10,175 nucleotides of DNA from contig DTPJ01000095.1 in NCBI GenBank assembly GCA_011334435.1, forward strand, positions 1-10,175, read 5' to 3'. Source of the DNA: Candidatus Poribacteria bacterium. Lineage in GTDB: Bacteria; Poribacteria; DTPJ01. Position numbers and translations under genes: made by a program. Within the stretch, counting starts at the first letter, position 1. Each line of letters starts with the position of its first letter. This document shows, piece after piece, positions 1-6,449 of this stretch. Under the pieces are notes generated by a model. It searched no databases, had not been told where the DNA came from, and was given only the letters and a program-made list of their open reading frames with translations.

Positions 1-84
1 CTAAAACTAAACGGTGCAATATCTGGAAAAGTCCCAAAGGAAAAAATATCAACTCTTTATGGCGAATTTGAAATTGTCGTATAA
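1..84 (+). CDS. C-terminal end of an unidentified gene, cut by the window edge
   Basis: Frame 1 is open from the first base to a TAA at 82-84 and encodes 27 residues, ending in LYGEFEIVV. The other two plus frames and the minus reading I checked contain stops in this stretch, so this is the only reading that could be the tail of a longer protein. It would be the only plus-strand gene here and converges on the minus-strand operon. The visible tail has no motif I recognise, so no function is offered. The call rests only on a short open frame at the edge followed by a terminator-like sequence, so it is moderate to weak. Confidence 0.45.
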   Translation, partial: LKLNGAISGKVPKEKISTLYGEFEIVV

Positions 85-87
85 GTA

Positions 88-117
88 GATGGCGTCCCAC
101 GTCTGCCAGAGTTTTTT
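88..117 (+). terminator. Possible terminator after the left-edge gene
   Basis: Four bases after the TAA at 82-84 there is a weak stem, TGGC (90-93) with GCCA (105-108), followed by GAG and a run of six T (112-117). Position and T-run fit a Rho-independent terminator for the plus-strand gene. The stem is only four pairs with an 11-base loop, and the T-run also forms the start of the repeat at 113-143, so the match may be incidental. Confidence 0.3.
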
Positions 118-143
118 CTATAAATATAACGCCCCTTTGGGGC
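113..143 (+). repeat. Palindromic repeat unit, copy 1
   Basis: An AT-rich arm (TTTTTCTATAAATATAAC) leads into the hairpin GCCCC-TTT-GGGGC. It matches 303-333 over 31 bases with a single difference in the hairpin loop (TTT against TTC). Loop-only divergence between stem-preserving copies is what is expected of REP-like elements. Confidence 0.85.
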
Positions 144-168
144 ATACGCATTAAGTTAAGGATTTTTA

Positions 169-198
169 ACCCCGAAGGGGTGATATATTTATAGAAAA
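169..198 (-). repeat. Palindromic repeat unit, inverted copy
   Basis: The hairpin ACCCC-GAA-GGGGT (169-181) is followed by TATATTTATAGAAAA (184-198), the perfect reverse complement of 114-128 and also of 304-318. With copy 1 it makes an 85-base element (114-198) bounded by 15-base inverted repeats, each arm carrying its own small hairpin. The stem sequence differs slightly (ACCCC rather than GCCCC), so this copy has diverged in a pairing-preserving way. Confidence 0.8.
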
Positions 199-220
199 CA
201 CATAAACGAAAAATCTTTTA

Positions 221-234
221 GCTCCGTCAGGAGC
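221..234. repeat. GCTCC/GGAGC hairpin, copy 1
   Basis: A perfect 5-pair stem, GCTCC (221-225) and GGAGC (230-234), with loop GTCA. It is a second hairpin family beside the GCCCC/GGGGC one and shares its stem sequence with 271-283. No T-run follows, so it does not look like a terminator on either strand. Confidence 0.7.
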
Positions 235-270
235 GACATATAACCTTTAACTTTCTCCCCATCATATTTC

Positions 271-288
271 GCTCCTTCGGAGCTTTTT
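271..288 (+). terminator. Hairpin plus T-run: repeat copy or plus-strand terminator
   Basis: The stem GCTCC (271-275) / GGAGC (279-283), with loop TTC, is followed at once by TTTTT (284-288), then ATTTT. This has the form of a Rho-independent terminator read on the plus strand, and could end read-through from the gene ending at 84, although it lies almost 190 bases downstream. Its stem equals that of 221-234, so it may be simply another copy of the repeat. On the minus strand no T-run follows. Confidence 0.45.
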
Positions 289-302
289 ATTTTAGCGATT
301 GC

Positions 303-333
303 TTTTTCTATAAATATAACGCCCCTTCGGGGC
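303..333 (+). repeat. Palindromic repeat unit, copy 2
   Basis: Direct repeat of 113-143, 190 bases downstream, with one loop difference. The arm 304-318 can also pair with 184-198, so the inverted copy in the middle has two possible partners. This would allow alternative hairpins in RNA or recombination between copies. Confidence 0.85.
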
Positions 334-348
334 TACAAACATTATCTC

Positions 349-368
349 ACGTTAAAAATAACGTTTTT
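349..368 (+). repeat. AT-rich hairpin followed by T-run
   Basis: ACGTTA (349-354) and TAACGT (359-364) form a 6-pair stem around AAAA, followed by TTTT (365-368). It has terminator shape on the plus strand, but the stem is AT-rich and weak and there is no nearby plus-strand gene that would need it. Confidence 0.3.
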
Positions 369-435
369 CCCTTAACTTAACGCCTATATCCTCTAGGGCT
401 AAACAAATCGTTATTTCAGTTGAAAACTATATTTT

Positions 436-3105
436 TCATTGTTTTCTTTTATAAAGAACTGTTGTTCCGATCTTTGCTGATTCAATATAGTTATCTTTAA
501 TGTATTGAGCGATCAACTTATGCCGATCTAAATTTGACACCCCATCTATTGAGTCCATCCAAGAGCTATTGCTGAATATTATCAGTTTCGTTTTATGCCT
601 CTCTAAGCTATCTATAACTTCCATTTGTAACGGATCAGTAGAAGCATAGCATACTTGATGGTATCTTGTCGCTGATGGGCGATCCGCAAAGAAATAATAT
701 CCCGCTTGATTGCTAAAATCAAATATTGTTTCATCAGGTCTTGTGTTTTTCTGAATATAATCCACAACTGCCTTGATTTGATTAGCCTGTTCTGCTGGAA
801 TTACCATCCTTCCAATACGTTCCAATGGCGGATCAACATATCTTGGGACTTGACCATATCCGCTTATTATCGCCGATAAATTCTTCGCTGTATCAATAGG
901 ATTATATACAGAGATAGCATACCAAAAAAGAATAATGATTACAAAAACCCGCAAGGTGATGACTGATATTGGATGAGATAACGTTGAAATAGCATTATGA
1001 CTATGCCAAGTGACCGAAAGGCGAAAATCAGTTTTTAGCTCTTTCATTATGTTTATGAATAAAGACTCAACGAAAAACATACCGATCATCCACGCAAACG
1101 CCATTCCATATAAATGAGTAGAATCAGACCGTCCAAGCATAGTCCTAAAAAATATAATCCCAGGGACCAAAAGCAACAATAGCTTAATATTTGATTGAAC
1201 CTTCCAAAGCCTTAATCTTATTATTTGATAGGCAAGATATGTCGCTGTTATTAGATAGATCAATATTGGCAGATACCACTTAAAAGTTCCACTTATCACA
1301 AATGCTTTTGCGCTTTCAATTGACTTAATTTTTGCTATCTCTGGATATAGCGGCGGAAAACGCAATCCCCATATTGTGCCTTGATACCGTGTTTGAATAT
1401 ATGAATTAATTATCATATCATCAAAAGCACCATGTATGGCAAAATAGATGGAAATTGGGATAAGAATTGTCAAAACTCCCACAATAAAACTGATCAACGG
1501 AGTAATTCTATTTATAATGTTTTTGATTACTTTGCATGATTCCACTTGTGGATAGGTTGTAAATAATATCAGAAATAATATGCAAGAAGCTGTGACATAT
1601 AGACCTATTTCAAGGCTATTAAATATCGCAATACAGGCTAATATTCCTGCGACAAAAGGAATGGATTCCTGCTTTAGCAGGAATGACAATTTTATGGTTG
1701 GTGATTTTAAGAATGACAATTTTAGAGATGATGATTTAATATTTTCTGAAAGGTTATAACGTTTATTAACATAGGATGCCATAACCGCTAAGCAGAAATA
1801 AGCAGGTGCAAGCCTTCCGGGCGTATAAACCATTCTCCTTGATGCACTCCAATAGACAAATTCCTCAGATACACCAGACGACATCACCCAAAGCAATAGA
1901 AATGCGGATAACTTGCTTTTGAATATCTGTAATGCAAAGAGATAAAATCCGACATGTCCTAACGGGTCAATGATGCCCCCTAATAATCTATCCGAAGCTA
2001 AACTTACACCGAATAGCTTTGATGCAAGCAAAGGTCTGTAAAAGTTATAAAATAAGCCATGTTGAATATAGACATCTCTATATGGGATTCCGCCTCGTAA
2101 TGCCTCGTTTAATGGAGCAAGCCGTTCTCCCTCGTGGAATATGTCAATTCCGCCGTTTATGTTGCCTCCGCTATAAAAAATAACATATATGATTGACGGC
2201 ACAAGGATATAATCCAAAAACCACTTCTGAGAAACTTTTAGGCTGATCTTATGGACATATTCAGGCTTAATTATTGACAATATCTTCACAAAAAATACAC
2301 AACTGACTGATATTATCACTAACGTCTTGCCATGTTCATATAAAAGCGACACTAATAATAGCAGGACAAGTGGCACATAAGAATATGCGTCTATCCCTTT
2401 GAGACAAGCAAAGTCTCGCTTGGTAATTGACTTTAATATTGAAGAATAGATCAGCCAAAAAGTCCAAATAGATAATACGGACAAGATTATATACTTTAAG
2501 CATGAAAGAATTTTTATAGGGTTTTCGCCATAATTTATCAATATAAAAAGCCCAACACAAATGCCAGACGCGAAAACGCACCAATGATGATCTGGATGGG
2601 AGAATATCAATCCTGTTAGCTTTTTTAATCTTATCTTTGATAGATCGTGGATTAAAAATGCAAGGTTAGCTAATGCGAATATTATCAACGGGATCATCAG
2701 CATCTTCTTAAATGTTGGTGTTGATATATTCGTCAATATCAATATAAAAATTAGATGTGTAAGGGCATATTTTTTGAGCGTATGATATGTTGGCAGTTTT
2801 GCTATGATGGAAGAGATATAAGACCATAAAAGCCACAAAAGCCAATTGACAATAGTTATAATCGGAATGACAATTAGCGATAATATATAGTAATATATCT
2901 CTTGTTGTTTAGGATACTTATTTACTGTAATCCAACTAACAATGTCACCGACATATTGATATTCAAACTTAGGTCTAAAAGCGAGACATAGACCTATCGC
3001 CAAGATAAATCCACAGGATAAGACAATTCCGCTATAAAACTTGCTTTGTGATTCTGTTGTGGTTATGATGAACCTATAGATTCTCTTAATCAGACCTATT
3101 TTCAT
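436..3105 (-). CDS. Large polytopic membrane protein, GT-C glycosyltransferase-like
   Basis: An 889-residue inner-membrane protein with roughly 18-19 hydrophobic segments spread from residue 22 to about 732, then a hydrophilic C-terminal domain (about 769-889). After the ninth or so segment, a loop carries an acidic motif, DIFHEGE (321-327), and PYRDVYIQHG (341-350). Acidic residues in an outer loop followed by many membrane spans and a soluble tail resemble GT-C enzymes (PMT/ArnT type) that use polyprenyl-linked sugars, but I see no diagnostic match, so the function is inference. Start ATG at 3103-3105 lies 21 bases after the ferritin-like gene and has no clear SD, suggesting translational coupling or a weakly expressed gene. 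Residues 457-484 are odd: two copies of a 10-residue unit (KSSSLKLSFL, KSPTIKLSFL) run into LKQESIPF, which is encoded by an interspersed repeat. No minus-strand terminator was found after its TGA. Confidence 0.88.
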   Translation of the reverse strand: MKIGLIKRIYRFIITTTESQSKFYSGIVLSCGFILAIGLCLAFRPKFEYQYVGDIVSWITVNKYPKQQEIYYYILSLIVIPIITIVNWLLWLLWSYISSIIAKLPTYHTLKKYALTHLIFILILTNISTPTFKKMLMIPLIIFALANLAFLIHDLSKIRLKKLTGLIFSHPDHHWCVFASGICVGLFILINYGENPIKILSCLKYIILSVLSIWTFWLIYSSILKSITKRDFACLKGIDAYSYVPLVLLLLVSLLYEHGKTLVIISVSCVFFVKILSIIKPEYVHKISLKVSQKWFLDYILVPSIIYVIFYSGGNINGGIDIFHEGERLAPLNEALRGGIPYRDVYIQHGLFYNFYRPLLASKLFGVSLASDRLLGGIIDPLGHVGFYLFALQIFKSKLSAFLLLWVMSSGVSEEFVYWSASRRMVYTPGRLAPAYFCLAVMASYVNKRYNLSENIKSSSLKLSFLKSPTIKLSFLLKQESIPFVAGILACIAIFNSLEIGLYVTASCILFLILFTTYPQVESCKVIKNIINRITPLISFIVGVLTILIPISIYFAIHGAFDDMIINSYIQTRYQGTIWGLRFPPLYPEIAKIKSIESAKAFVISGTFKWYLPILIYLITATYLAYQIIRLRLWKVQSNIKLLLLLVPGIIFFRTMLGRSDSTHLYGMAFAWMIGMFFVESLFINIMKELKTDFRLSVTWHSHNAISTLSHPISVITLRVFVIIILFWYAISVYNPIDTAKNLSAIISGYGQVPRYVDPPLERIGRMVIPAEQANQIKAVVDYIQKNTRPDETIFDFSNQAGYYFFADRPSATRYHQVCYASTDPLQMEVIDSLERHKTKLIIFSNSSWMDSIDGVSNLDRHKLIAQYIKDNYIESAKIGTTVLYKRKQ
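1662..1688 (-). repeat. TGTCATTCC...GGAATCCA repeat inside the membrane-protein gene
   Basis: Read on the minus strand this is TGTCATTCC, then TGCTAAAGCA, then GGAATCCA, with perfect 9-base inverted arms (1665-1673 and 1676-1684). It has the same ends and length (27 bases) as the copy at 10132-10158. It is translated in frame as LSFLLKQESI (about residues 473-482) without interrupting the gene. Confidence 0.85.
1681..1740 (-). repeat. 30-base tandem duplication inside the membrane-protein gene
   Basis: Bases 1681-1710 and 1711-1740 both begin GAATGACAATTTTA and agree at about 24 of 30 positions. In protein they give KSPTIKLSFL (467-476) and KSSSLKLSFL (457-466). The first half overlaps the end of the interspersed repeat at 1662-1688, so the duplication probably copied part of that element together with flanking sequence. 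The 30-base length preserves the reading frame. Confidence 0.75.
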
Positions 3106-3126
3106 AATCGTATGCGAGAAAAAGCA

Positions 3127-3576
3127 TTAGCATTGAGATAAAATATTGTCGTCATATTCCGTTTCAAGCCTTAACTTATGGTTAGATTCCTCTTGAATCA
3201 AGAATTGTATCAGTTTTTGAGCCTCTGGATCATCAATTTTGTTTAGTAGATCGGTATACATTTTCACAGCTTTTTCCTCGCGCTTCATCGCTATTATTAG
3301 TGCATCTTGATATTCTATATCAGGTTTGAATGTCATATCTATAAGGTAATCGCTTATTTTCAGATCGATCGCTTTTTTAGGTTTAATCTTAGCGATCTTT
3401 TCTGGCGAAAGATTTTCAAGGATTTCCCTATGCTTGATCTCCTCTTTTTCAAATGCCTCAAACATAAGCTTAGCATTAGGTTTTTTCGCCAATTTCCCCA
3501 TTTCTTCGTATAATTTAGCGGATTCTTTTTCCCATTCTATTGCAAATGATATAATATCTTTAAATGTTGTTCCCAT
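3127..3576 (-). CDS. Ferritin-like diiron protein (rubrerythrin family)
   Basis: A 149-residue, Glu/Lys-rich, all-helical protein with the two-fold diiron pattern of the ferritin-like superfamily. Numbered from the ATG, helix A has EKESAKLY (ligand Glu16), helix B ExxH (Glu46, His49), helix C EEKAVKMY (Glu100), and helix D a second ExxH (Glu130, His133). These six residues fit a four-helix bundle binding two metal ions, as in rubrerythrin-type peroxidases and related proteins. There is no C-terminal rubredoxin Cys4 domain; the single Cys is the last residue. It is presumably cytoplasmic, handling iron or peroxide, but the reaction is not shown. A TTG at 3591 would add five residues, but the SD GGAAGGGGA (3581-3589) sits between it and the ATG at 3574-3576, five bases from that ATG, so the ATG is chosen. 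The gene begins 23 bases after the propeller stop. Confidence 0.9.
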   Translation of the reverse strand: MGTTFKDIISFAIEWEKESAKLYEEMGKLAKKPNAKLMFEAFEKEEIKHREILENLSPEKIAKIKPKKAIDLKISDYLIDMTFKPDIEYQDALIIAMKREEKAVKMYTDLLNKIDDPEAQKLIQFLIQEESNHKLRLETEYDDNILSQC

Positions 3577-3599
3577 ATTTTCCCCTTCCAATGTTAAGA

Positions 3600-5393
3600 T
3601 TAAAATATTTTAACGTATTTAAGTATATGTCCTTTGGAAAAATAAATATTTTCGCCTATTATAGGTCCTGCGATGCTAAAATCACCATCTACTAACACTT
3701 TGATTTCCAATGTAGAAGGATCAAGACGATATATACAATAGGAAGTAAAGCCATATATTTTTCCATCAGGACCATTTTGAAGACCGAGATCAAGGGGATG
3801 TCCCGAAGGCAAAGGAATTTTATTTATAAACTTCAATGATGCAGGATCAAAAACAAATAATTCTGGCTTTATACCGCCTCCAACTGCTGTTCCATAGATT
3901 TTCCCGTCTTCACCTGCTAAAAGGGCATTGAAAGTGTTGACAGGGCGATCCAAAGTTCCTTCCCAAACCTTCTTTTCCGCTCTATAATCCCAAAGGAATA
4001 TGACAGCCTGATTGACCTTTGGTTGAGTTCCACTTCCACCATATATACTCGTCCCAACTGCTATCAGCTCTTGATCGGGGAGATATGCGAGAGTATAGCA
4101 ACTTGCATCTCCGCAGACCCTATAATAAGCCTTTTTTTCCTCTGTTTTTGGATCAAAATATGACAAAGGACCTCCCCACATACCATAATCAGGCAAAGAT
4201 GCAGTCCATATCCGTCCGCCAGCGGATATAGTAGAACGAGGGCGATAAGATATGTTGTCTATCCGTCCAATATCTCTTGGGTTATCATCGGGATTAGTTC
4301 CAAAATGATATGGTTTTGACGGATCATAAATTGATATTGTCGCACCGGGATACGATGATATATACATCTTACCGTCAAGATTTGCCATAGAATAGGCTTC
4401 TCCACCAGCTGTTGAGCACTTTCCAAGATCAACTAATTCATTATTGTTAGGATTATATCTGAAAAGATGCAAGGGCAATATGCTTGAACCGTAGAGACAG
4501 CCATCAGGACCTAAATGATTATAAAATATATCACTTCCGCTTGCCTCATAATTAAGATCAAATCGTTTAACTTCTCCGTTTGGTTTGCGAACTTCTAACT
4601 TGCGATAGATCAGATCGCTTGCATCTATAAACCTAAAAGTTGACCCATCAGGCAAAGCCATACTTATAGCTTTTGGCGGAGGAATTCTGTCAACCTTGAC
4701 CGCTTCCATGCCCTCTATGCGAAATTTTCCTTCACTGGAATCAATATATACTATTCCATCTTCGCCTTTAATTATATCAATTGTGCCTTGTCCTTGTGTT
4801 ATAATTGGACCGACGGTCTTTCTTTCACCGCTTTTTGGATCAAAAACGACGACATGTGGCTTTGTCATTCTTATCAAATTTGCTATTCTGCCATCAGCAT
4901 TGACTAACGGATAATTATACATATCCACATCGTCCATTCGCCCATAGCGTGTGAATTGACCGCTTTTAGGATCGTAGCTTGTCAGATCAGCAGTGCCGTA
5001 ACTTCCTATCCACAAAACACCGTCTTTATCTTCATCAATTCTGCATGGGAAGGTTGCGTTTCCTTGATTTATCTCGCCGAGATCAACAAGAGAATCAGCA
5101 TCAGGATCAAAGCAAAATAAGCGACCTGAATATGCACTACCGATGTATAAGCGACCTGACTTGTCCATATATGTTGATATTGGGTAGTTTGAGTTAGGTT
5201 TATCTGCGACAAATTGACGAAATGCCCCTGTTTCTGGGTCTATTTGCAGGACAAAGAGATTATCAGCTTGTTGTCCCATAATGACATATATGCAGGGTTT
5301 GCCTGATTTATCGCGTCCGGGATAAGCTCGCACCCAATTGACCGATCTGACTGGAATCCCCACCTCAACGATTATCGCTTCTTGTGCATCCAT
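3600..5393 (-). CDS. Beta-propeller protein of unknown function
   Basis: From the chosen ATG (5391-5393) this is 597 residues. The sequence alternates blade-end motifs of the type (F/Y)DP-x-(S/T) (near residues 51, 95, 140, 184, 313, 356, 413, 515, 557) with DG-x-(L/I/V/M)-(Y/W) strands (near 80, 124, 212, 297, 340, 393, 496, 543). That is the look of repeated four-stranded blades as in SMP-30/virginiamycin-B-lyase/NHL-like propellers, probably two propellers given the length. There is no signal peptide or membrane segment, so it is likely cytoplasmic. An in-frame ATG at 5427-5429 would add 12 residues and overlap the peptidase gene by 26 bases, but only the downstream ATG has a properly spaced SD (AGGA at 5402-5405, 8 bases). 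Coupling to the upstream peptidase suggests a shared role. A lyase or hydrolase activity is possible but I see no catalytic set. Confidence 0.87.
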   Translation of the reverse strand: MDAQEAIIVEVGIPVRSVNWVRAYPGRDKSGKPCIYVIMGQQADNLFVLQIDPETGAFRQFVADKPNSNYPISTYMDKSGRLYIGSAYSGRLFCFDPDADSLVDLGEINQGNATFPCRIDEDKDGVLWIGSYGTADLTSYDPKSGQFTRYGRMDDVDMYNYPLVNADGRIANLIRMTKPHVVVFDPKSGERKTVGPIITQGQGTIDIIKGEDGIVYIDSSEGKFRIEGMEAVKVDRIPPPKAISMALPDGSTFRFIDASDLIYRKLEVRKPNGEVKRFDLNYEASGSDIFYNHLGPDGCLYGSSILPLHLFRYNPNNNELVDLGKCSTAGGEAYSMANLDGKMYISSYPGATISIYDPSKPYHFGTNPDDNPRDIGRIDNISYRPRSTISAGGRIWTASLPDYGMWGGPLSYFDPKTEEKKAYYRVCGDASCYTLAYLPDQELIAVGTSIYGGSGTQPKVNQAVIFLWDYRAEKKVWEGTLDRPVNTFNALLAGEDGKIYGTAVGGGIKPELFVFDPASLKFINKIPLPSGHPLDLGLQNGPDGKIYGFTSYCIYRLDPSTLEIKVLVDGDFSIAGPIIGENIYFSKGHILKYVKIF

Positions 5394-5401
5394 AATTATC
5401 G

Positions 5402-5406
5402 TCCTA
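5402..5406 (-). promoter_or_regulatory. SD of the propeller gene overlapping the peptidase stop codon
   Basis: Minus-strand TAGGA contains both the TAG stop of the peptidase (5404-5406) and the AGGA core of the next SD (5402-5405), eight bases before the ATG at 5391-5393. A ribosome ending on the peptidase would be placed to restart on the propeller, so the two are probably translationally coupled. This site decides the start chosen for the propeller gene. Confidence 0.6.
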
Positions 5407-6393
5407 TATTTTTTCGCCTGAGGAGTCATATCCCTGAAAACAGCTTAATATGGCATCCCAAGCGAGTTCTGATGCTATAACGCCTAAATCGGTAACGTCC
5501 AAAATATCGTTTTCAACTTGATTAGTTGTGACTGCAAAAAGCACATCGCCATCATCTTTTGTATGGAATGGTTGAATTGCCCGAGCCATAGAACTATGAA
5601 CTTGTCTGGACAATTGCCTGAGTGAATCTATATCAAGTTTTTGATTTGTCACAACTAATGTCAATGTTGTATTCGCATAATGTGGTTCAGGAGGAGTGTT
5701 ATTAGCAAGTCTTTTTTCAAGAAGCTCGTTATAATGATAACGTTTGCCTGTTTTTCTGTCATAGTTGCCTCTGACAATATGTCCTTGTCGGTCAACAATA
5801 ACTCCAAGTGCGTTGACAACAGTAAAAACCGCTAATTTTGTCTCGCCGATCTGCTTAAAAGCTCCGCCTTGACCTGTTCCATCAGGCTGTAGGCAATCAA
5901 AAGCGGGGCCGCAACCGGGCCAACATCCTACGCCATGAAACCCAAGCGGAAACACGCCTGTTTTAACCGATCTCATCGCAGATCGCCCTAATTCTTTATC
6001 AGGATAAATCATGTTATTTCTGAAAAAGTCATATATCACTGCCCCACGAACACTATATATGCCTAAATATTTTCGCATAGCGAATATTTCCGCAGCAACG
6101 CCAGTCACCGCTTCTAATCCATAAGTAGAACCGCCAGCGAAACATATAGCTGATGTCCTGCCATCTTCGGCAGAAGAACCTCTTATCGTCCCGGGAAAAC
6201 CGCCTCTGACATCAGCGACAGATATAACGTCCTTTGGAAAATAAAAAACTGTGCAACCAGTTGGTCCCTCTTTATATTCCGCTATTCCGACATATAATTC
6301 AGGGAAATCATATTTCAGAACACGCCCCTCATACTCGGTTTGTGGAATCATTTTAGTATTATCATTTGTAATCAATCGTCCATCTATTGACAT
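5404..6393 (-). CDS. P1-family (DmpA/NylC-like) self-processing peptidase
   Basis: A 329-residue member of peptidase family P1 (formerly S58), an N-terminal-nucleophile fold that includes DmpA, BapA and the nylon hydrolase NylC. Family signatures are ADVRGGFPGT (60-69), CFAGGSTYGLEA (84-95), VVNALG (192-197) and NTTLTLVVTN (241-250). In NylC, cleavage before a Thr in an Asn-Thr pair frees the nucleophile. Here Asn241-Thr242 is the equivalent, giving chains of about 241 and 88 residues, and Asn194 lies 48 residues before Thr242, the same spacing I recall for NylC. Lys180 (GGAFKQ) is a candidate catalytic Lys. The usual Lys-Gly-Gly-(Leu/Ile)-Gly-Ser-Ala stretch before VVNA is missing or shortened, and Cys157, Cys161 and Cys167 cluster just ahead of it. 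There is no signal peptide. The ATG has a strong SD (AAGGAG, 6401-6406, 7 bases). The substrate is unknown; family members act on N-terminal or beta-amino acid peptides or amides. Confidence 0.9.
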   Translation of the reverse strand: MSIDGRLITNDNTKMIPQTEYEGRVLKYDFPELYVGIAEYKEGPTGCTVFYFPKDVISVADVRGGFPGTIRGSSAEDGRTSAICFAGGSTYGLEAVTGVAAEIFAMRKYLGIYSVRGAVIYDFFRNNMIYPDKELGRSAMRSVKTGVFPLGFHGVGCWPGCGPAFDCLQPDGTGQGGAFKQIGETKLAVFTVVNALGVIVDRQGHIVRGNYDRKTGKRYHYNELLEKRLANNTPPEPHYANTTLTLVVTNQKLDIDSLRQLSRQVHSSMARAIQPFHTKDDGDVLFAVTTNQVENDILDVTDLGVIASELAWDAILSCFQGYDSSGEKI

Positions 6394-6400
6394 ATAAGAA

Positions 6401-6407
6401 CTCCTTT
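6401..6407 (-). promoter_or_regulatory. Strong SD of the peptidase gene
   Basis: Minus-strand AAAGGAG seven bases before the ATG at 6391-6393 is the best SD in the window. It lies in a 56-base gap after the oxidoreductase gene. The rest of that gap shows no clear promoter or terminator. Confidence 0.65.
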
Positions 6408-6449
6408 GAATCAGTATATTTTATAAAAGCAAACAAATCTGTTTTATCG

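Larger units (their letters stand above)
85..435. repeat. Convergent intergenic region packed with short palindromic repeats
   Basis: This 351-base space between convergent genes has no convincing ORF. It holds at least five GC-rich hairpins in AT-rich sequence: GCCCC-TTT-GGGGC (131-143), ACCCC-GAA-GGGGT (169-181), GCTCC-GTCA-GGAGC (221-234), GCTCC-TTC-GGAGC (271-283) and GCCCC-TTC-GGGGC (321-333). Three of them (131, 169, 321) are joined to an AT-rich arm, TTTTCTATAAATATA, in either orientation. A further inverted pair, GCATTAAGTTAAGG (148-161) against 370-383 with one mismatch, spans most of the region. The layout resembles REP/BIME clusters or MITE-like non-coding repeats. No transposase is present in the window. 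Confidence 0.8.

Noticed and set aside
85..435. CRISPR array
   Set aside because: Repeats are palindromic, unevenly spaced and in both orientations, with no constant-length spacers.
422..446. GAAAAC/GTTTTC inverted repeat around the membrane-protein stop codon as a minus-strand terminator
   Set aside because: The stem is six AT-rich pairs with a long loop and no T-run follows on the minus strand.
3577..3591. TTG start five codons upstream for the ferritin-like gene
   Set aside because: The SD GGAAGGGGA falls after the TTG and just before the ATG at 3574-3576; nothing SD-like precedes the TTG.
5394..5429. ATG at 5427-5429 as the propeller start
   Set aside because: It overlaps the peptidase gene by 26 bases and has only a poorly spaced purine run before it; the ATG at 5391-5393 has AGGA at 8 bases. 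It remains possible.
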